A stretch of DNA of 64,000 bases from positions 1-64,000 of the forward strand of contig JACRPM010000014.1 of the NCBI GenBank assembly GCA_016223205.1. The letters run 5' to 3'. Below are positions 15,507 to 25,500 of this stretch, in pieces. Both the position numbers and the translations under genes were made by a program. This DNA comes from Candidatus Saganbacteria bacterium. Lineage in GTDB: Bacteria > Margulisbacteria > WOR-1 > XYC2-FULL-46-14 > WPAF01. Positions within the stretch are counted from its first letter, which is position 1. Each line of letters starts with the position of its first letter. The notes beneath the pieces are model-generated. The model saw only the letters and a list, made by a program, of their open reading frames with translations, was not told the origin of the DNA and did not search any database.

Positions 15507-16664
15507 ATGGACTATCTATTGACCGAAGAACAGGTGATGGTGAGGGATCTGGCGCGCAAGGTGGCGCGGGAGAAAATACTCCCGGCGAGGGCGGAGCTCG
15601 ATGAAAAGGAAGAATTTCCCTGGGAGATCATGAAGGTTTTGGGAGAATCGGACCTGTGCGGCCTGTGGATACCCGAAAAATTCGGCGGCTTCGGCCAATC
15701 GGTGATGGCTTTTTGCCTGGCGACCGAAGAGATCAGCCGGGTCTGCGGCGGGGTGGGGGTCACCTTTGCGGCCACCGGCCTGGGCGGAGCGCCGATCCTG
15801 CTTTTCGGCACCGATGAACAGAAACAAAAATACCTTCCCGCCTTGGCGGCGGGAAAAAAGTTGGCGGCTTTCGGGCTTACCGAGGCCAATGCCGGGTCCG
15901 ATGCGGCCGGCATGGAGACCACCGCCCGCAAAGAAGGCGACTATTTTATCATCAACGGCACCAAGCAGTGGATCACCAACGGCGGCGAGGCCGAGACCTA
16001 CTCGGTGATCGCCATAACCGACAAGACCAAGGGGCCGCGCGGCGCCACCGCTTTCATTATAGAGAAGGGGACGCCCGGCTTCACCTTCGGCAAGAAAGAA
16101 AAGAAAATGGGCATCCGCGCCTCCGCCACCCGCGAGCTGGTCTTTACCGACTGCAAGGTGCACAAGAGCCAGATCCTGGGACGCGAAGGCATGGGATTTA
16201 TCGTAGCCATGAGGACGCTGGATATGACGCGGCCGGGGATCGCCGCGCAGGCGGTGGGTATCGCCCAGGGAGCCCTCGATGAAGCCGTAAAATACACCAA
16301 GCAGAGAATCCAATTCGGCAAACCCATCATCACCATCCAAGCCGTACAGCACATGCTGGCCAACATGGCCACCGAGGTCGAGGCCGCCCGGGCCTTGACC
16401 TATGCTTTGGCGCGTTCGATCGACGCGGGAGGCAAGGATTACACCAAGGAATCCAGCATGGCCAAGCTCTTTGCTTCGGATGTGGCCATGCGGGTAACAG
16501 TGGACGCCGTCCAGCTTTTGGGCGGCTACGGCTACATGCGCGAATATCCGGTGGAGAAGATGATGCGCGACGCCAAGATCACCCAGATCTACGAAGGCAC
16601 CAACCAGATCCAGCGCAACCAGATCGGTCTCTCCCTTGTCAAGGAAAGCAACCAGAAAGAATAA
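15507..16664 (+). CDS. Acyl-CoA dehydrogenase
   Basis: A flavoenzyme of 385 residues that oxidises acyl-CoA to enoyl-CoA and passes electrons to ETF. Family marks are FGLTEANAGSDAAG near residue 128, the WITNGGEA loop near 160, and YEGTNQIQRNQIG near the C-terminus, with the probable catalytic base Glu363. These resemble short-chain (butyryl-CoA type) dehydrogenases, but chain length is not certain. ATG 15507 is chosen for the GGAGGA ribosome site and the standard MDYLLTEEQ start. It is followed immediately by etfB and etfA, its electron acceptor. The location inside a fatty acid synthesis operon is unusual. Confidence 0.93.
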   Translation: MDYLLTEEQVMVRDLARKVAREKILPARAELDEKEEFPWEIMKVLGESDLCGLWIPEKFGGFGQSVMAFCLATEEISRVCGGVGVTFAATGLGGAPILLFGTDEQKQKYLPALAAGKKLAAFGLTEANAGSDAAGMETTARKEGDYFIINGTKQWITNGGEAETYSVIAITDKTKGPRGATAFIIEKGTPGFTFGKKEKKMGIRASATRELVFTDCKVHKSQILGREGMGFIVAMRTLDMTRPGIAAQAVGIAQGALDEAVKYTKQRIQFGKPIITIQAVQHMLANMATEVEAARALTYALARSIDAGGKDYTKESSMAKLFASDVAMRVTVDAVQLLGGYGYMREYPVEKMMRDAKITQIYEGTNQIQRNQIGLSLVKESNQKE

Positions 16665-17447
16665 ATGGAAATAGCGGTTTGCATAAAACAGGTCCCCGAT
16701 ACCACCGAAGTTAGGATCAATCCCGAGACCAACACCCTTATCCGCGAAGGCGTGCCCTCGATCGTCAATCCGTTTGACGAGAACGCGGTGGAAGAGGCCC
16801 TGCGCCTGCGCGAAAAACACGGAGGCAAGGTCACGGTCGTCACCATGGGGCCCCCGCAGGCGGTCGAAGCTCTTAAACAATGTCTCGCTATGGGTGTGGA
16901 TGAGGCCTATCTGGTCTCCGACCGCGCTTTTGCCGGCTCCGATACCTGGGCTACCTCTTACACCCTGGCGCAAACCTTAAAGAAACTGGGCAAATTCGAT
17001 ATCATCTTTTGCGGCAAGCAGGCCATCGATGGGGATACCGCCCAGGTGGGTCCCGGCATCGCCGAATGGCTCAACCTTCCCCAGGCCACCTTCGCGGTGA
17101 AGGTCGAAGTGGAGGGGGCTAAAGCCAAGGTGGAAAGAATGCTGGAAGAAGCCAATGAAGTGGTGGAATTGCCCACTCCCTGCGTGATCACGGTGGTCAA
17201 GCAGTTGAACGAGCCGCGTCTGCCCTCACTCAAAGGATTGATGAAAGCCAAGAAAGCGGAGATCAAGACGCTTTCCGCGGCCGATATTATGGCCGACCCC
17301 GCGGTATGCGGGCTTAAGGGTTCGCCCACCCGGGTCAAAAAGATCTTCGCCCCGCCGCAAAAGGGCGGAGGCGAGATGCTGTCCGGCTCGGTTGATGAAA
17401 TGGTGACCGCTCTGGTCGGCAAATTGAAGGAGCAAAAAGTGATCTAA
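16665..17447 (+). CDS. etfB: Electron transfer flavoprotein beta subunit
   Basis: EtfB pairs with EtfA to carry electrons from acyl-CoA dehydrogenase. The start MEIAVCIKQVPDTTEVRINP and the conserved VNPFDENAVEEAL are typical. FCGKQAIDGDTAQVGPGIAEWL matches the form seen in clostridial Bcd-associated EtfB rather than the mitochondrial form, so NAD binding and electron bifurcation are possible but unproven. 260 residues is normal. It abuts acd with no gap and overlaps etfA by one base (TAATG). Confidence 0.95.
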   Translation: MEIAVCIKQVPDTTEVRINPETNTLIREGVPSIVNPFDENAVEEALRLREKHGGKVTVVTMGPPQAVEALKQCLAMGVDEAYLVSDRAFAGSDTWATSYTLAQTLKKLGKFDIIFCGKQAIDGDTAQVGPGIAEWLNLPQATFAVKVEVEGAKAKVERMLEEANEVVELPTPCVITVVKQLNEPRLPSLKGLMKAKKAEIKTLSAADIMADPAVCGLKGSPTRVKKIFAPPQKGGGEMLSGSVDEMVTALVGKLKEQKVI

Positions 17448-18454
17448 TGGCCGATATTGCAGCACATAAAGGTATCTGGGTTTTTGCCGAACAGCGGGAC
17501 GGCCGAGTGCAATCGGTGGCGCTGGAACTCTTGTCCGAAGCGCAAAAACTGGCGGCGGACCTGGGATCCGAGGTTTCGGCCGTTTTGGCCGGCGATGAGG
17601 CGATCGAAAGCCAGGTCCAAATGCTTTTCGATCACGGTGCCGTTAATGTATATCTGGTGACCCATCCCGAACTTAAAGAATACCGCACCGCGCCCTATAC
17701 CCGGGCGGTAGTGGAGCTCATCAAACAATATAAGCCGGAGATCATGCTGATCGGAGCCTCAACCCAGGGGAGGGATCTGGCGGCGCGCATGGCCATCCGC
17801 CTCAACGCGGGGCTTACGGCGGACTGCACGGGGCTGGCTATCGATCCGGAGAAGAAGATATTGCTCCAGACGCGTCCGGCTTTTGGCGGCAATATCATGG
17901 CCACCATCATCACGCCCAACCATCGTCCGCAAATGGCTACCGTAAGACCGAAGGTCTTCCGGAAGTCAAAAGTTAAAAATCAAAATTCAAAAGTTATTAA
18001 ATTCAAGCCGACTATCAATGCGGAAGATCTGTTGGTAAAGATCTTGCAGATCGTCAAGGACGAGTCGGTGAAGGTCAACTTACAAGAGGCGGAGATCATT
18101 ATTTCGGGCGGACGGGGGATAGGGGACCCCAAGAATTTTAAGATAGTGGAAGAGCTGGCGGCGGTTTTGAACGGAGCGGTGGGCGCCTCGCGCGCCACGG
18201 TGGATGCGGGCTGGATCTCGGCCCACCATCAGGTAGGGCAGACGGGGAAAACGGTAGCTCCCAAGCTTTATATCGCCTGCGGGATCGCCGGCAAGATCCA
18301 GCACCTGGTGGGCATGCAGGACTCGGACAACATCGTAGCTATCAACAAAGATCCCGACGCGCCGATCTTTAAAGTGGCCACTTACGGCATCGTGGGCGAT
18401 TGCCTGGAAGTGGTGCCGGCTTTGACCCGGAAAATAAAGGAACTGCGGGGTTGA
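17447..18454 (+). CDS. etfA: Electron transfer flavoprotein alpha subunit
   Basis: The FAD-binding C-terminal domain is intact: SGGRGIGDPKNF near residue 223, GASRATVDAGW near 247, HQVGQTGKTVAPKLYIACGI near 264 and VAINKDPDAPIF near 302. The N-terminal domain pairs with EtfB. At residues 173-185 the linker between the domains (KSKVKNQNSKVIKFK) is encoded by an A/T-rich word repeat. A 4Fe-4S ferredoxin-like N-terminal extension, found in some bifurcating EtfA, is absent. It ends in an overlapping TTGA with fabD. Confidence 0.95.
   Translation: MADIAAHKGIWVFAEQRDGRVQSVALELLSEAQKLAADLGSEVSAVLAGDEAIESQVQMLFDHGAVNVYLVTHPELKEYRTAPYTRAVVELIKQYKPEIMLIGASTQGRDLAARMAIRLNAGLTADCTGLAIDPEKKILLQTRPAFGGNIMATIITPNHRPQMATVRPKVFRKSKVKNQNSKVIKFKPTINAEDLLVKILQIVKDESVKVNLQEAEIIISGGRGIGDPKNFKIVEELAAVLNGAVGASRATVDAGWISAHHQVGQTGKTVAPKLYIACGIAGKIQHLVGMQDSDNIVAINKDPDAPIFKVATYGIVGDCLEVVPALTRKIKELRG
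17963..18000 (+). repeat. In-frame A-rich word repeat in the EtfA linker
   Basis: Words of the form AAGTCAAAAGT, TAAAAATC and AAAATTCAAAAG follow each other from 17963 to 18000, in a region of otherwise GC-balanced codons. The stretch codes for a Lys/Asn/Ser-rich segment exactly between the two EtfA domains. Confidence 0.7.
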
Positions 18455-19311
18455 AGACCGCGTTCGTTTTTCCCGGACAGGGGTCGCAGTTTTTAGGGAT
18501 GGGGAAGGGATTGGCGGAAGGCCGGTTAGATGAGGCCAACGCGATCTTGGGTTTTGATATCAAAAAGATTTGTTTGGAGGGGCCGGAGGAAGAGTTGAAG
18601 AAGACCGAGATCACTCAACCGGCCATTTTAACGGTAAGCGTAGCCGCTTATGAACATTTGAAAAGGAAACCGGATGCGGTAGCCGGACATTCGCTGGGGG
18701 AATATTCGGCGCTGGTGGCGGCGGGATCTTTGGCTTTCAGGGATGCGGTGAAGATCGTCTATCTGCGGGGCAAGTTCATGCAGGAGGCGGTACCCTTGGG
18801 ACAAGGGGCTATGTCGGCCGTTTTGGGCGCATCCCGTGATAAAATAGTGGAAATTTGCCGGCAAGTCGGAGGAGTACAGCCGGCCAATTTCAACAGCCCG
18901 GGCCAGGTGGTCATTTCTGGGAAAGCGGAAGCGGTCCAGCTGGCCGGGCAGAAGCTTAAAGAGGCCGGAGCCAAAAAAGTGATCCCGCTTATGGTTTCCG
19001 CGCCGTTCCACAGCCGGCTGATGGAGCCGGCGGCAGTAAAGCTGGCAGGTGAACTGGACCAGATCGAGATCAAGGATGCTTCAATTCCGGTAATGGATAA
19101 TGTGACCGCAGAATATGTGACCGAGGGAAGAAAGATCCGGGATCTTCTGATAAGACAGGTGACCGGCTCGGTCTTATGGGAAGATTCGGTCAAGAAAATG
19201 ATCGCGGAAGGGATAGGGGAGTTCGTCGAGGTCGGGCCCGGAAAAGTTCTTTCGGGTTTGATCAAAAAGATCGACCCCCAGGTGGGAGTTAAAACATATG
19301 ACGAAGCTTAA
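18451..19311 (+). CDS. fabD: Malonyl-CoA:ACP transacylase
   Basis: FabD loads malonate on ACP for chain elongation. The acyltransferase signature VFPGQGSQFLGMG lies at residues 5-17, the nucleophile is Ser81 in GHSLGEY, and the catalytic His is in SAPFHSRLM near residue 189. I place the start at TTG 18451, which overlaps the etfA stop (TTGA), since the fold begins there; upstream in-frame codons lie within etfA. The product is 286 residues, a usual length. It overlaps fabG by 14 bases. Confidence 0.94.
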   Translation: MKTAFVFPGQGSQFLGMGKGLAEGRLDEANAILGFDIKKICLEGPEEELKKTEITQPAILTVSVAAYEHLKRKPDAVAGHSLGEYSALVAAGSLAFRDAVKIVYLRGKFMQEAVPLGQGAMSAVLGASRDKIVEICRQVGGVQPANFNSPGQVVISGKAEAVQLAGQKLKEAGAKKVIPLMVSAPFHSRLMEPAAVKLAGELDQIEIKDASIPVMDNVTAEYVTEGRKIRDLLIRQVTGSVLWEDSVKKMIAEGIGEFVEVGPGKVLSGLIKKIDPQVGVKTYDEA

Positions 19312-20047
19312 GGGAAAAACGGCCCTGGTGACCGGAGCCGCGCAGGGGATCGGCAAGGCCATAGCCCTGGCTTTGGCCAATGAAGGCGCCGATATCGTGG
19401 TCTCGGATATTAATTTGGAATTAGCCAACCAGACCGCCGAGGAGATCAAATCCCTGGGGGTCAAGACCCTGGCGTTAAAGACCAACGTGGCGGACCTGTG
19501 CGATGTGGAGCAGGGCGTGAGCCAGGCCGTAACCGCGATGGGGAAGATCGATATTTTGGTCAATAACGCCGGCATCACCAAGGATGGATTGCTGCTGCGC
19601 ATGAAGAAAGAAGACTGGGATGCGGTGCTGGCGGTGAACCTGACCGGGGTCTTTAACTGCACCAAAGTAATTTCCGCTTTAATGATGAAGCAAAGGTCTG
19701 GTAAAATAATCAATATCGCCTCGATCGTAGGGGAGATGGGGAATTTCGGCCAGGCCAATTATGCGGCCAGCAAGGGAGGGGTGATCGCCTTCACCAAGAC
19801 CATGGCCCGCGAGCTGGCGGGCCGCAAGGTGTGCGTCAACGCGGTGGCTCCCGGATTCATCGCTACCGCCATGACCGATAAGTTGTCCGAAGAGGTGAAA
19901 AAAGCGATGCTGGCCCAGATACCTTTGGGCAAGATGGGGACCCCGGAAGATATTGCGCAGGCCGTGTTATTTTTAGCTTGTCCGGCGGCGGATTACATTA
20001 CCGGGCAGGTCTTAAACGTTAACGGCGGAATGTTAATGAATACCTAG
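19298..20047 (+). CDS. fabG: 3-oxoacyl-ACP reductase
   Basis: FabG reduces beta-ketoacyl-ACP with NADPH. It is a classical short-chain dehydrogenase: [12 protein letters not shown] near residue 13, NNAGIT near 88, catalytic Ser in [10 protein letters not shown], then Tyr155 and Lys159 in YAASKGG, the canonical positions. The C-terminal [14 protein letters not shown] is standard. The 249-residue length is typical. It overlaps fabD and is followed by acpP after 11 bases containing a strong ribosome site. Confidence 0.95.
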   Translation: MTKLKGKTALVTGAAQGIGKAIALALANEGADIVVSDINLELANQTAEEIKSLGVKTLALKTNVADLCDVEQGVSQAVTAMGKIDILVNNAGITKDGLLLRMKKEDWDAVLAVNLTGVFNCTKVISALMMKQRSGKIINIASIVGEMGNFGQANYAASKGGVIAFTKTMARELAGRKVCVNAVAPGFIATAMTDKLSEEVKKAMLAQIPLGKMGTPEDIAQAVLFLACPAADYITGQVLNVNGGMLMNT

Positions 20048-20058
20048 GAGGTGAAACG

Positions 20059-20304
20059 ATGGACGAGAACCAAGTTTTTGAACAGGTAAAAAAAGTGGTG
20101 GTGGAGCAGTTGGGGGTCTCTGAATCCGAGATCAAGAGAGAATCCTCATTCGTGGACGATCTGGGCGCCGACTCTTTGGATACGGTTGAGCTGGTAATGG
20201 CGCTCGAAGAGGCCTTTAGCACCGAGATCCCGGATGAAGACGCGGAAAAGATCAAGAGCGTGGGCGACACGGTGAGTTACGTGATGGCCCACAGCAAGAA
20301 ATAG
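20059..20304 (+). CDS. acpP: Acyl carrier protein
   Basis: A small acidic four-helix protein of 81 residues. The phosphopantetheine attachment site is Ser39 in [19 protein letters not shown], the universal ACP motif. A strong AGGAGGTG ribosome site lies just upstream, in line with the high synthesis rate ACP needs within an otherwise tightly coupled operon. Position between fabG and the enoyl-reductase-like gene is conventional. Confidence 0.97.
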   Translation: MDENQVFEQVKKVVVEQLGVSESEIKRESSFVDDLGADSLDTVELVMALEEAFSTEIPDEDAEKIKSVGDTVSYVMAHSKK

Positions 20305-20311
20305 GCAAAAC

Positions 20312-21274
20312 ATGAAGCTTCCGAATTTAAATATCGGCGGATTATCCGCCCAGATACCCATCGTGCAGGGAGGCATGGCCGTGCGCATCTCGACCGGGCG
20401 CCTGGCCGGGGCGGTGGCGGCCTGCGGCGCGGTGGGCGTGATCGGCGCCTCGGGGCTGGCTTTTGATGAATTGACCCGCGAGATCCGCCTGGCCCGGGAG
20501 CTCTCGGGTGGGATGGGTTTGCTGGGCATTAACATCATGTTCGCGGCGCGGGAATTTTTGGGGATCGTGCAGACCGCGGTCGCCGAGAAGATCGACCTCA
20601 TCTTCACCGGCGCCGGTTTTTCACGGGATATCTTCAAGATCGGCCGGGAAAACAACGTCCCGATCGTTCCCATCGTTTCCACCGGACGTTTGGCCGCGAT
20701 CGCGGAAAAATTCGGGGCGGCAGCGGTGGTGGTGGAGAGCGGAGAAGCGGGAGGGCATTTGGGCACCGACCGGCCGCTTTCCGATATCCTGCCCGAAGTC
20801 GTTCAAACGGTTAAGATCCCCATCATTGCCGGCGGGGGAATATACGACGGCGCGGGCATGGCGGAAGTTTTTAAAATGGGGGCTTCCGCCGCGCAGATCG
20901 CCACCCGGTTCGTCTTGACCGATGAATGCAACGCCGCGCCGGAATATAAACACCGTTACCAGACCGCCAAAGAGGAGGATATCGTCCTGATAACCTCCCC
21001 GGTGGGGATGCCGGGGCGCGCCATCAAGACCGCCTTTGTGGAAAAGATCCTCAAAAAGCAGGCGCCCAAGCCGGTGGGTTGTGATTTTTGCCTTAAGAGC
21101 TGTTCGTTGGAATACTGCATCATCAAGGCCTTGATCAATTCCCAGCAGGGCGATATCGAGAACGGCATAGTTTTTTCCGGCGCTAATGTCGCCAAGATAA
21201 AAGACCGCTCTATCAAGCCGGCCCGTAAGATCATCGAAGAATTGGTAAAAGAGGCGGAGGAAGCGAATGCCTAA
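20312..21274 (+). CDS. FabK-like enoyl-ACP reductase / nitronate monooxygenase family flavoprotein
   Basis: A 320-residue FMN TIM-barrel enzyme. [13 protein letters not shown] at the N-terminus and [17 protein letters not shown] near residue 147, with the family His, place it in the 2-nitropropane dioxygenase/FabK group; FMN phosphate binding is at [20 protein letters not shown]. Its place between acpP and fabF, and the absence of fabI, fabL or fabV here, argue for the FabK role as enoyl-ACP reductase. A cysteine cluster [13 protein letters not shown] near residue 263 is unusual and could bind a metal or Fe-S cluster. Exact activity is inferred. Confidence 0.8.
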   Translation: MKLPNLNIGGLSAQIPIVQGGMAVRISTGRLAGAVAACGAVGVIGASGLAFDELTREIRLARELSGGMGLLGINIMFAAREFLGIVQTAVAEKIDLIFTGAGFSRDIFKIGRENNVPIVPIVSTGRLAAIAEKFGAAAVVVESGEAGGHLGTDRPLSDILPEVVQTVKIPIIAGGGIYDGAGMAEVFKMGASAAQIATRFVLTDECNAAPEYKHRYQTAKEEDIVLITSPVGMPGRAIKTAFVEKILKKQAPKPVGCDFCLKSCSLEYCIIKALINSQQGDIENGIVFSGANVAKIKDRSIKPARKIIEELVKEAEEANA

Positions 21275-22508
21275 CCGGGTGGTAATGACCGGCCTGGGAG
21301 CAGCGACCCCTATAGGCATCGGCCATAAAATATTCTTTGATAATCTGGTCGCCGGGAAAAACGGCGCCGGCCGCATCACCCGTTTCGATCCCGCGGGCTA
21401 TACCTGCCAGGTCGCGGCGGAAATAACCGATTTCGAGCCCGGAAAATTCATGGATAAAAAAGAAGCCCTTAAGCTGGTGCGTTTTATCCAGTTGGCCGTA
21501 GCGGCCGCAAAATTAGCGGTGGAAGACGCCGGTCTCAAGATCGACGGAGGAAATGCCGATCGGATCGGGGTTTTAATAGGTTCCGGCATCGGGGGGATCG
21601 ATTTTCTGGAACAGCAGGCTTATATATTGAAAGAAAAGGGTCCCAGCCGTCTTTCACCTTTTACGGTTCCCTATGACATCACCAACATGGCGGCGGGTAT
21701 CACTTCTATTCATCTGGGGGCCAAAGGGCCCAACTCGTGCGTTTCCACCGCCTGCGCCACCGGGACCCATTCGATCGGCGACGCCTTTAGGATATTGGAA
21801 CGCGGGGATGCGGAAGCGATGGTTTGCGGCGGAGCCGAAGCCGCTATTTGTCCTTTGGGTATCGGCAGTTTCTGCGCCGCGCGGGCGCTGACCACCGGGT
21901 TTAACGATTCGCCGCTTAGGGCCTCTCGGCCCTTTGACGGCAAACGGGACGGCTTTTTGATGGGCGAAGGAGCAGGGGTAGTGATACTCGAAACCCTTGA
22001 GCATGCCCAAGCCCGGGGAGCCAAGATCTATGCGGAAATGGCCGGATACGGGATGAGCGGGGATGCTCATCATATTACCGCGCCGGCGCCGGGAGGAGAG
22101 GGAGCGGTGAGGGCCATTCGAGCGGCGCTTAAGGATGCCAAATTAAAGCCCGAGGAGATCGATTACATCAATGCTCACGGCACCTCGACGGATTTAAACG
22201 ACAAATACGAGACCATGGCCATCAAGGCCGCCTTTGGCGACCACGCCAAAAAGTTAGCCATCAGCTCCAACAAATCCATGATCGGGCATCTTTTGGGGGC
22301 GGCGGGCGCGGTGGAGCTGATCGCCACGGCCTTAACTATCGTGAACGGGATCATCCCTCCCACCATCAACCAAGAAGTTCCCGATCCATTCTGCGATCTG
22401 GATTACGTCCCCAATAAAGCCCGACAACTGAAAGTGAACGCCGCCATCTCCAACTCGTTCGGTTTCGGCGGGCATAATGCGGTCCTGGCAATAAAGAAAT
22501 TCTCCTAG
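21267..22508 (+). CDS. fabF: 3-oxoacyl-ACP synthase II (KAS II)
   Basis: FabF elongates acyl-ACP chains. The Cys-His-His triad is complete: Cys163 in [12 protein letters not shown], His304 in [11 protein letters not shown] and His341 in [17 protein letters not shown], matching canonical positions. The 413 residues fit the family. It overlaps the FabK-like gene by eight bases and ends the lipid operon; a new promoter for the giant envelope protein starts ten bases after its stop. No fabZ dehydratase is in this operon. Confidence 0.96.
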   Translation: MPNRVVMTGLGAATPIGIGHKIFFDNLVAGKNGAGRITRFDPAGYTCQVAAEITDFEPGKFMDKKEALKLVRFIQLAVAAAKLAVEDAGLKIDGGNADRIGVLIGSGIGGIDFLEQQAYILKEKGPSRLSPFTVPYDITNMAAGITSIHLGAKGPNSCVSTACATGTHSIGDAFRILERGDAEAMVCGGAEAAICPLGIGSFCAARALTTGFNDSPLRASRPFDGKRDGFLMGEGAGVVILETLEHAQARGAKIYAEMAGYGMSGDAHHITAPAPGGEGAVRAIRAALKDAKLKPEEIDYINAHGTSTDLNDKYETMAIKAAFGDHAKKLAISSNKSMIGHLLGAAGAVELIATALTIVNGIIPPTINQEVPDPFCDLDYVPNKARQLKVNAAISNSFGFGGHNAVLAIKKFS

Positions 22509-22517
22509 TTTTTTCCT

Positions 22518-22546
22518 TTGACATCCCACTTTTGGTTTGTTAATAT
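22518..22546 (+). promoter_or_regulatory. Promoter of the giant envelope protein
   Basis: TTGACA (22518-22523) and TAATAT (22541-22546) are 17 bp apart. The chosen ATG at 22555 lies 8 bases after the -10 box, so the message should be almost leaderless. This decides the start in favour of 22555 over an upstream in-frame codon at 22537, which lies within the promoter spacer. Confidence 0.75.
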
Positions 22547-22554
22547 CGCAAGCG

Positions 22555-25500
22555 ATGGTCCGACGACTTGGCGCCTTGTTGCTGCTGATATTATTAGGAT
22601 CGATCGCCTTTGGAGAAACCTATCCCAAAATAGATGTCACCGGCTTTAAAAAGTGGGAATACCGCGACGCCAAGGTCGATCCGCAGTCCAACTATTTTTT
22701 AGGGGTCACCCACCTGGGAGGGTTCTCCCCCAACGTTACCGGCGGCCCCTGGCAAGAGAGGTTGCAGCTTAAGATACTGGCCCAGCTCAATGAAAAGCTT
22801 TCGGTCTCCTACGACGTGCAGCAGCAGCCCGAATCCCCCGACCTTTACGACGTTAAAGTAAATTACGACAACAAGCACGAGCTGACCTTCGGGGATTTTA
22901 CCGCCAATTTTTCGGGCAACGAGTTCACCACGGTGAGCAAATACCTAAACGGCATGATGATCACGAGCAAAGATGAGGGATATGATTTCATCGCGGTGCC
23001 TTCCGCCAAGCTTAAAAGCCAGGTGCAGGGGTTGACCAAGCAGGTCGGCAACAACACCAAGGGGCCTTATAGTTTGGGCCACGGCTCGATCGTAGAAGGA
23101 TCGGAACGACTCGAATTGAACCGGGTGCTTTTGGTGCGCGGGGTGGACTACCTCATTGATTATCTTGAGGGCAAAGTCACTTTTACCCGCATCCTAACCA
23201 CGGCGGACGAGTTCACCTACAGTTTTGAGTACACCAATCTATTAGACCTGTTCTTCCCGGCGCTTTCCAAGAAGGACTTTTTCGGGGTGCAGGGAAGATT
23301 TAAGGTGGATCCCACTTCGTGGGGCAAAAAGGCGCCCGAACCCACAGAAGTGATCGCCTCCACCTCTGAAAGCTTCCCCACCGGTGGAGCCGGACTGCCT
23401 TTGAGCGGGCAGATGATAACCGGTACGGTGGAAAAGATCGAGATCACTCCGGCCGAGCAGGAGCGGCTGAATGAATTGGAGTTCAAGTCCGAACAGTTGA
23501 AAAACAACATCCGTTACCTGTATTCCAAGGTCCCCTCGGCCCAAAAGGATCAAAAACGGCTGATCAACCTGAAAAAACTGATCGCGGAGGCGCGCAAAGA
23601 TTATGACGCGACCCAGAAAGAGATCAAGAAGATCGCCGGAAAGCTGGAGATCCTGGCCACGATGGAAGCGGTAACCCAGCCGCGGCCTGCGGCAACCCCC
23701 GAAGCCGTGATGATATCGCAGACCCAGGAGGAGATACTGGAAGAAGAAAGCAGCGGGCGCTATCGCCTGCGCCACATCCCCGTGAATATCTTTTCAGAAA
23801 CCCTGACTTTCCGGGGACAGGTCCTGCGCAAGAACGAAGAATATACCATCAAATACGACGAGGGACTCATTACTCTGCTGCTGCCGGTAATGCCCACCGC
23901 TTCCGACCCACTGACCGTCTCTTATACCTACCCCCGGACCGAATCGACGGCGGATATTATTTCGGGGATGGGCAGTCGCGGCCCTTACTCCCTGTCCAAC
24001 CAGAACCTGATCCTGCGCTCCGAGAAGGTCTACGTCAACGACCGCCTGGTAATACGTGATTTTGATTATTATATTGATTATGATTCGGGACGCCTGATGT
24101 TTAACTACAACGTTTCAAATACTTCCTTTATCAAAGCCCGCTACCGGCGCCGCATCTTCGAATTGCCGCCGCCGCCCCCTCCGCCCAAATACAAGCCGGA
24201 GCTGACGGTGGGCGCGACCTACCTGCGGGAATCGGCTAAGAAAAGCGTGGGAGCCGCCACCGCGGATCTGGTGGAGGCCTTTACCCAATCCCAGCTGGCC
24301 GCCAACGATAACACCATTTATTTGAGCCACCTCCCCATGCTAAACCAGGATGAGCTCACCCAGCAGGCCAAGTCGCTGATCTTGACCAGGGCAGGGGTGA
24401 CACTGGTTGAGGGCGTGGACTACGCGGTGCCCTCGGCCGAAGTGAACCCCATCACCGGATTGGTGGACGTGAGCCCGCCCGCCCTGCTGGCCTTTATCAA
24501 CGATCGGGCGGACCGCTCCGACGGCTACGCCACCAGCACCATTAAAATGCTGACCGCCGGGTCCGGCGAGGTCACGGTTCTCTATACTTATAAGAAAGCC
24601 ATCGTGGGCCGATATACTGCCGCCGGCGACGGGGGACGCGGGCCATACTATATAAAAAATTATGTGAACCTGGTGCCGGGCGCCGAGGTGGTAGAGGTCT
24701 GGGATGCCGGCTCCCCCATCACCACCAAATATGTGCGCAACAGCTCGTTCGAGGCCAATGCCTTGGATCTGGGCTATTCCATCAATTATTACAAGGATAC
24801 TCCGTACATAACTTTCAACAAGGAACTGCCGGCCAATAAGAATTTTTCGGTGACCTTCCAGTATGTGCCGCCCACCGCGCCCACCGGGGGAGATATGGCG
24901 CAGGATGTCACCGGTTTTGACGCGGACTTCAAGTATGGAGAGCTTCTGGGATTTTCGGGAAATTTCGCCCGGTCCCGCACCGATCAGGTGATCCCGCAGA
25001 TCTCAACTATCGAAGCGGTGGTAATCACCGCGCCCACCACCCGGATCACCTTGAACAGCCCCGGCACCCCCACCAAGGTGGTGGAAGGATCGGAAAAAAT
25101 ATATGTGAACCAGTATCTGCGCAACCGCGATATCGATTACATCATCGATTATACCCAGGGTGTGGTGAGCTTTTATTACATCACCGTGACCTCGGCGGAC
25201 GCGGTGCGCGCCGAATACAGCTATCCCGATCCCTCTGGTGCGGCGTTCGGCCAGACGGAGAAAGCGGACTCCGCCTACAAATACAGCGTGGTGAGCAAGG
25301 TAGGAGATATTTCCGTGGCCCACAACGCCAAGCGCATCGGCTTCGACTTCAATCCGCTGGGGGGGACCGCTATCGGCGTGGGGTCTAATTACCAAGATTT
25401 TTCCGCCAACCTGGCGCCGCAGAAATTATGGAATTTCAAGACCTCCCTGGCTTACCGGGAAACCAACAATCCTTTCGGCACCACCCAGAAGACCTTTACC

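Noticed and set aside
15516-16973. 485-codon open frame on the minus strand
   Set aside because: Lies wholly antisense to acd and etfB, which have clear motifs; its His/Gly/Asp-rich composition is that of a shadow frame in GC-rich coding DNA.
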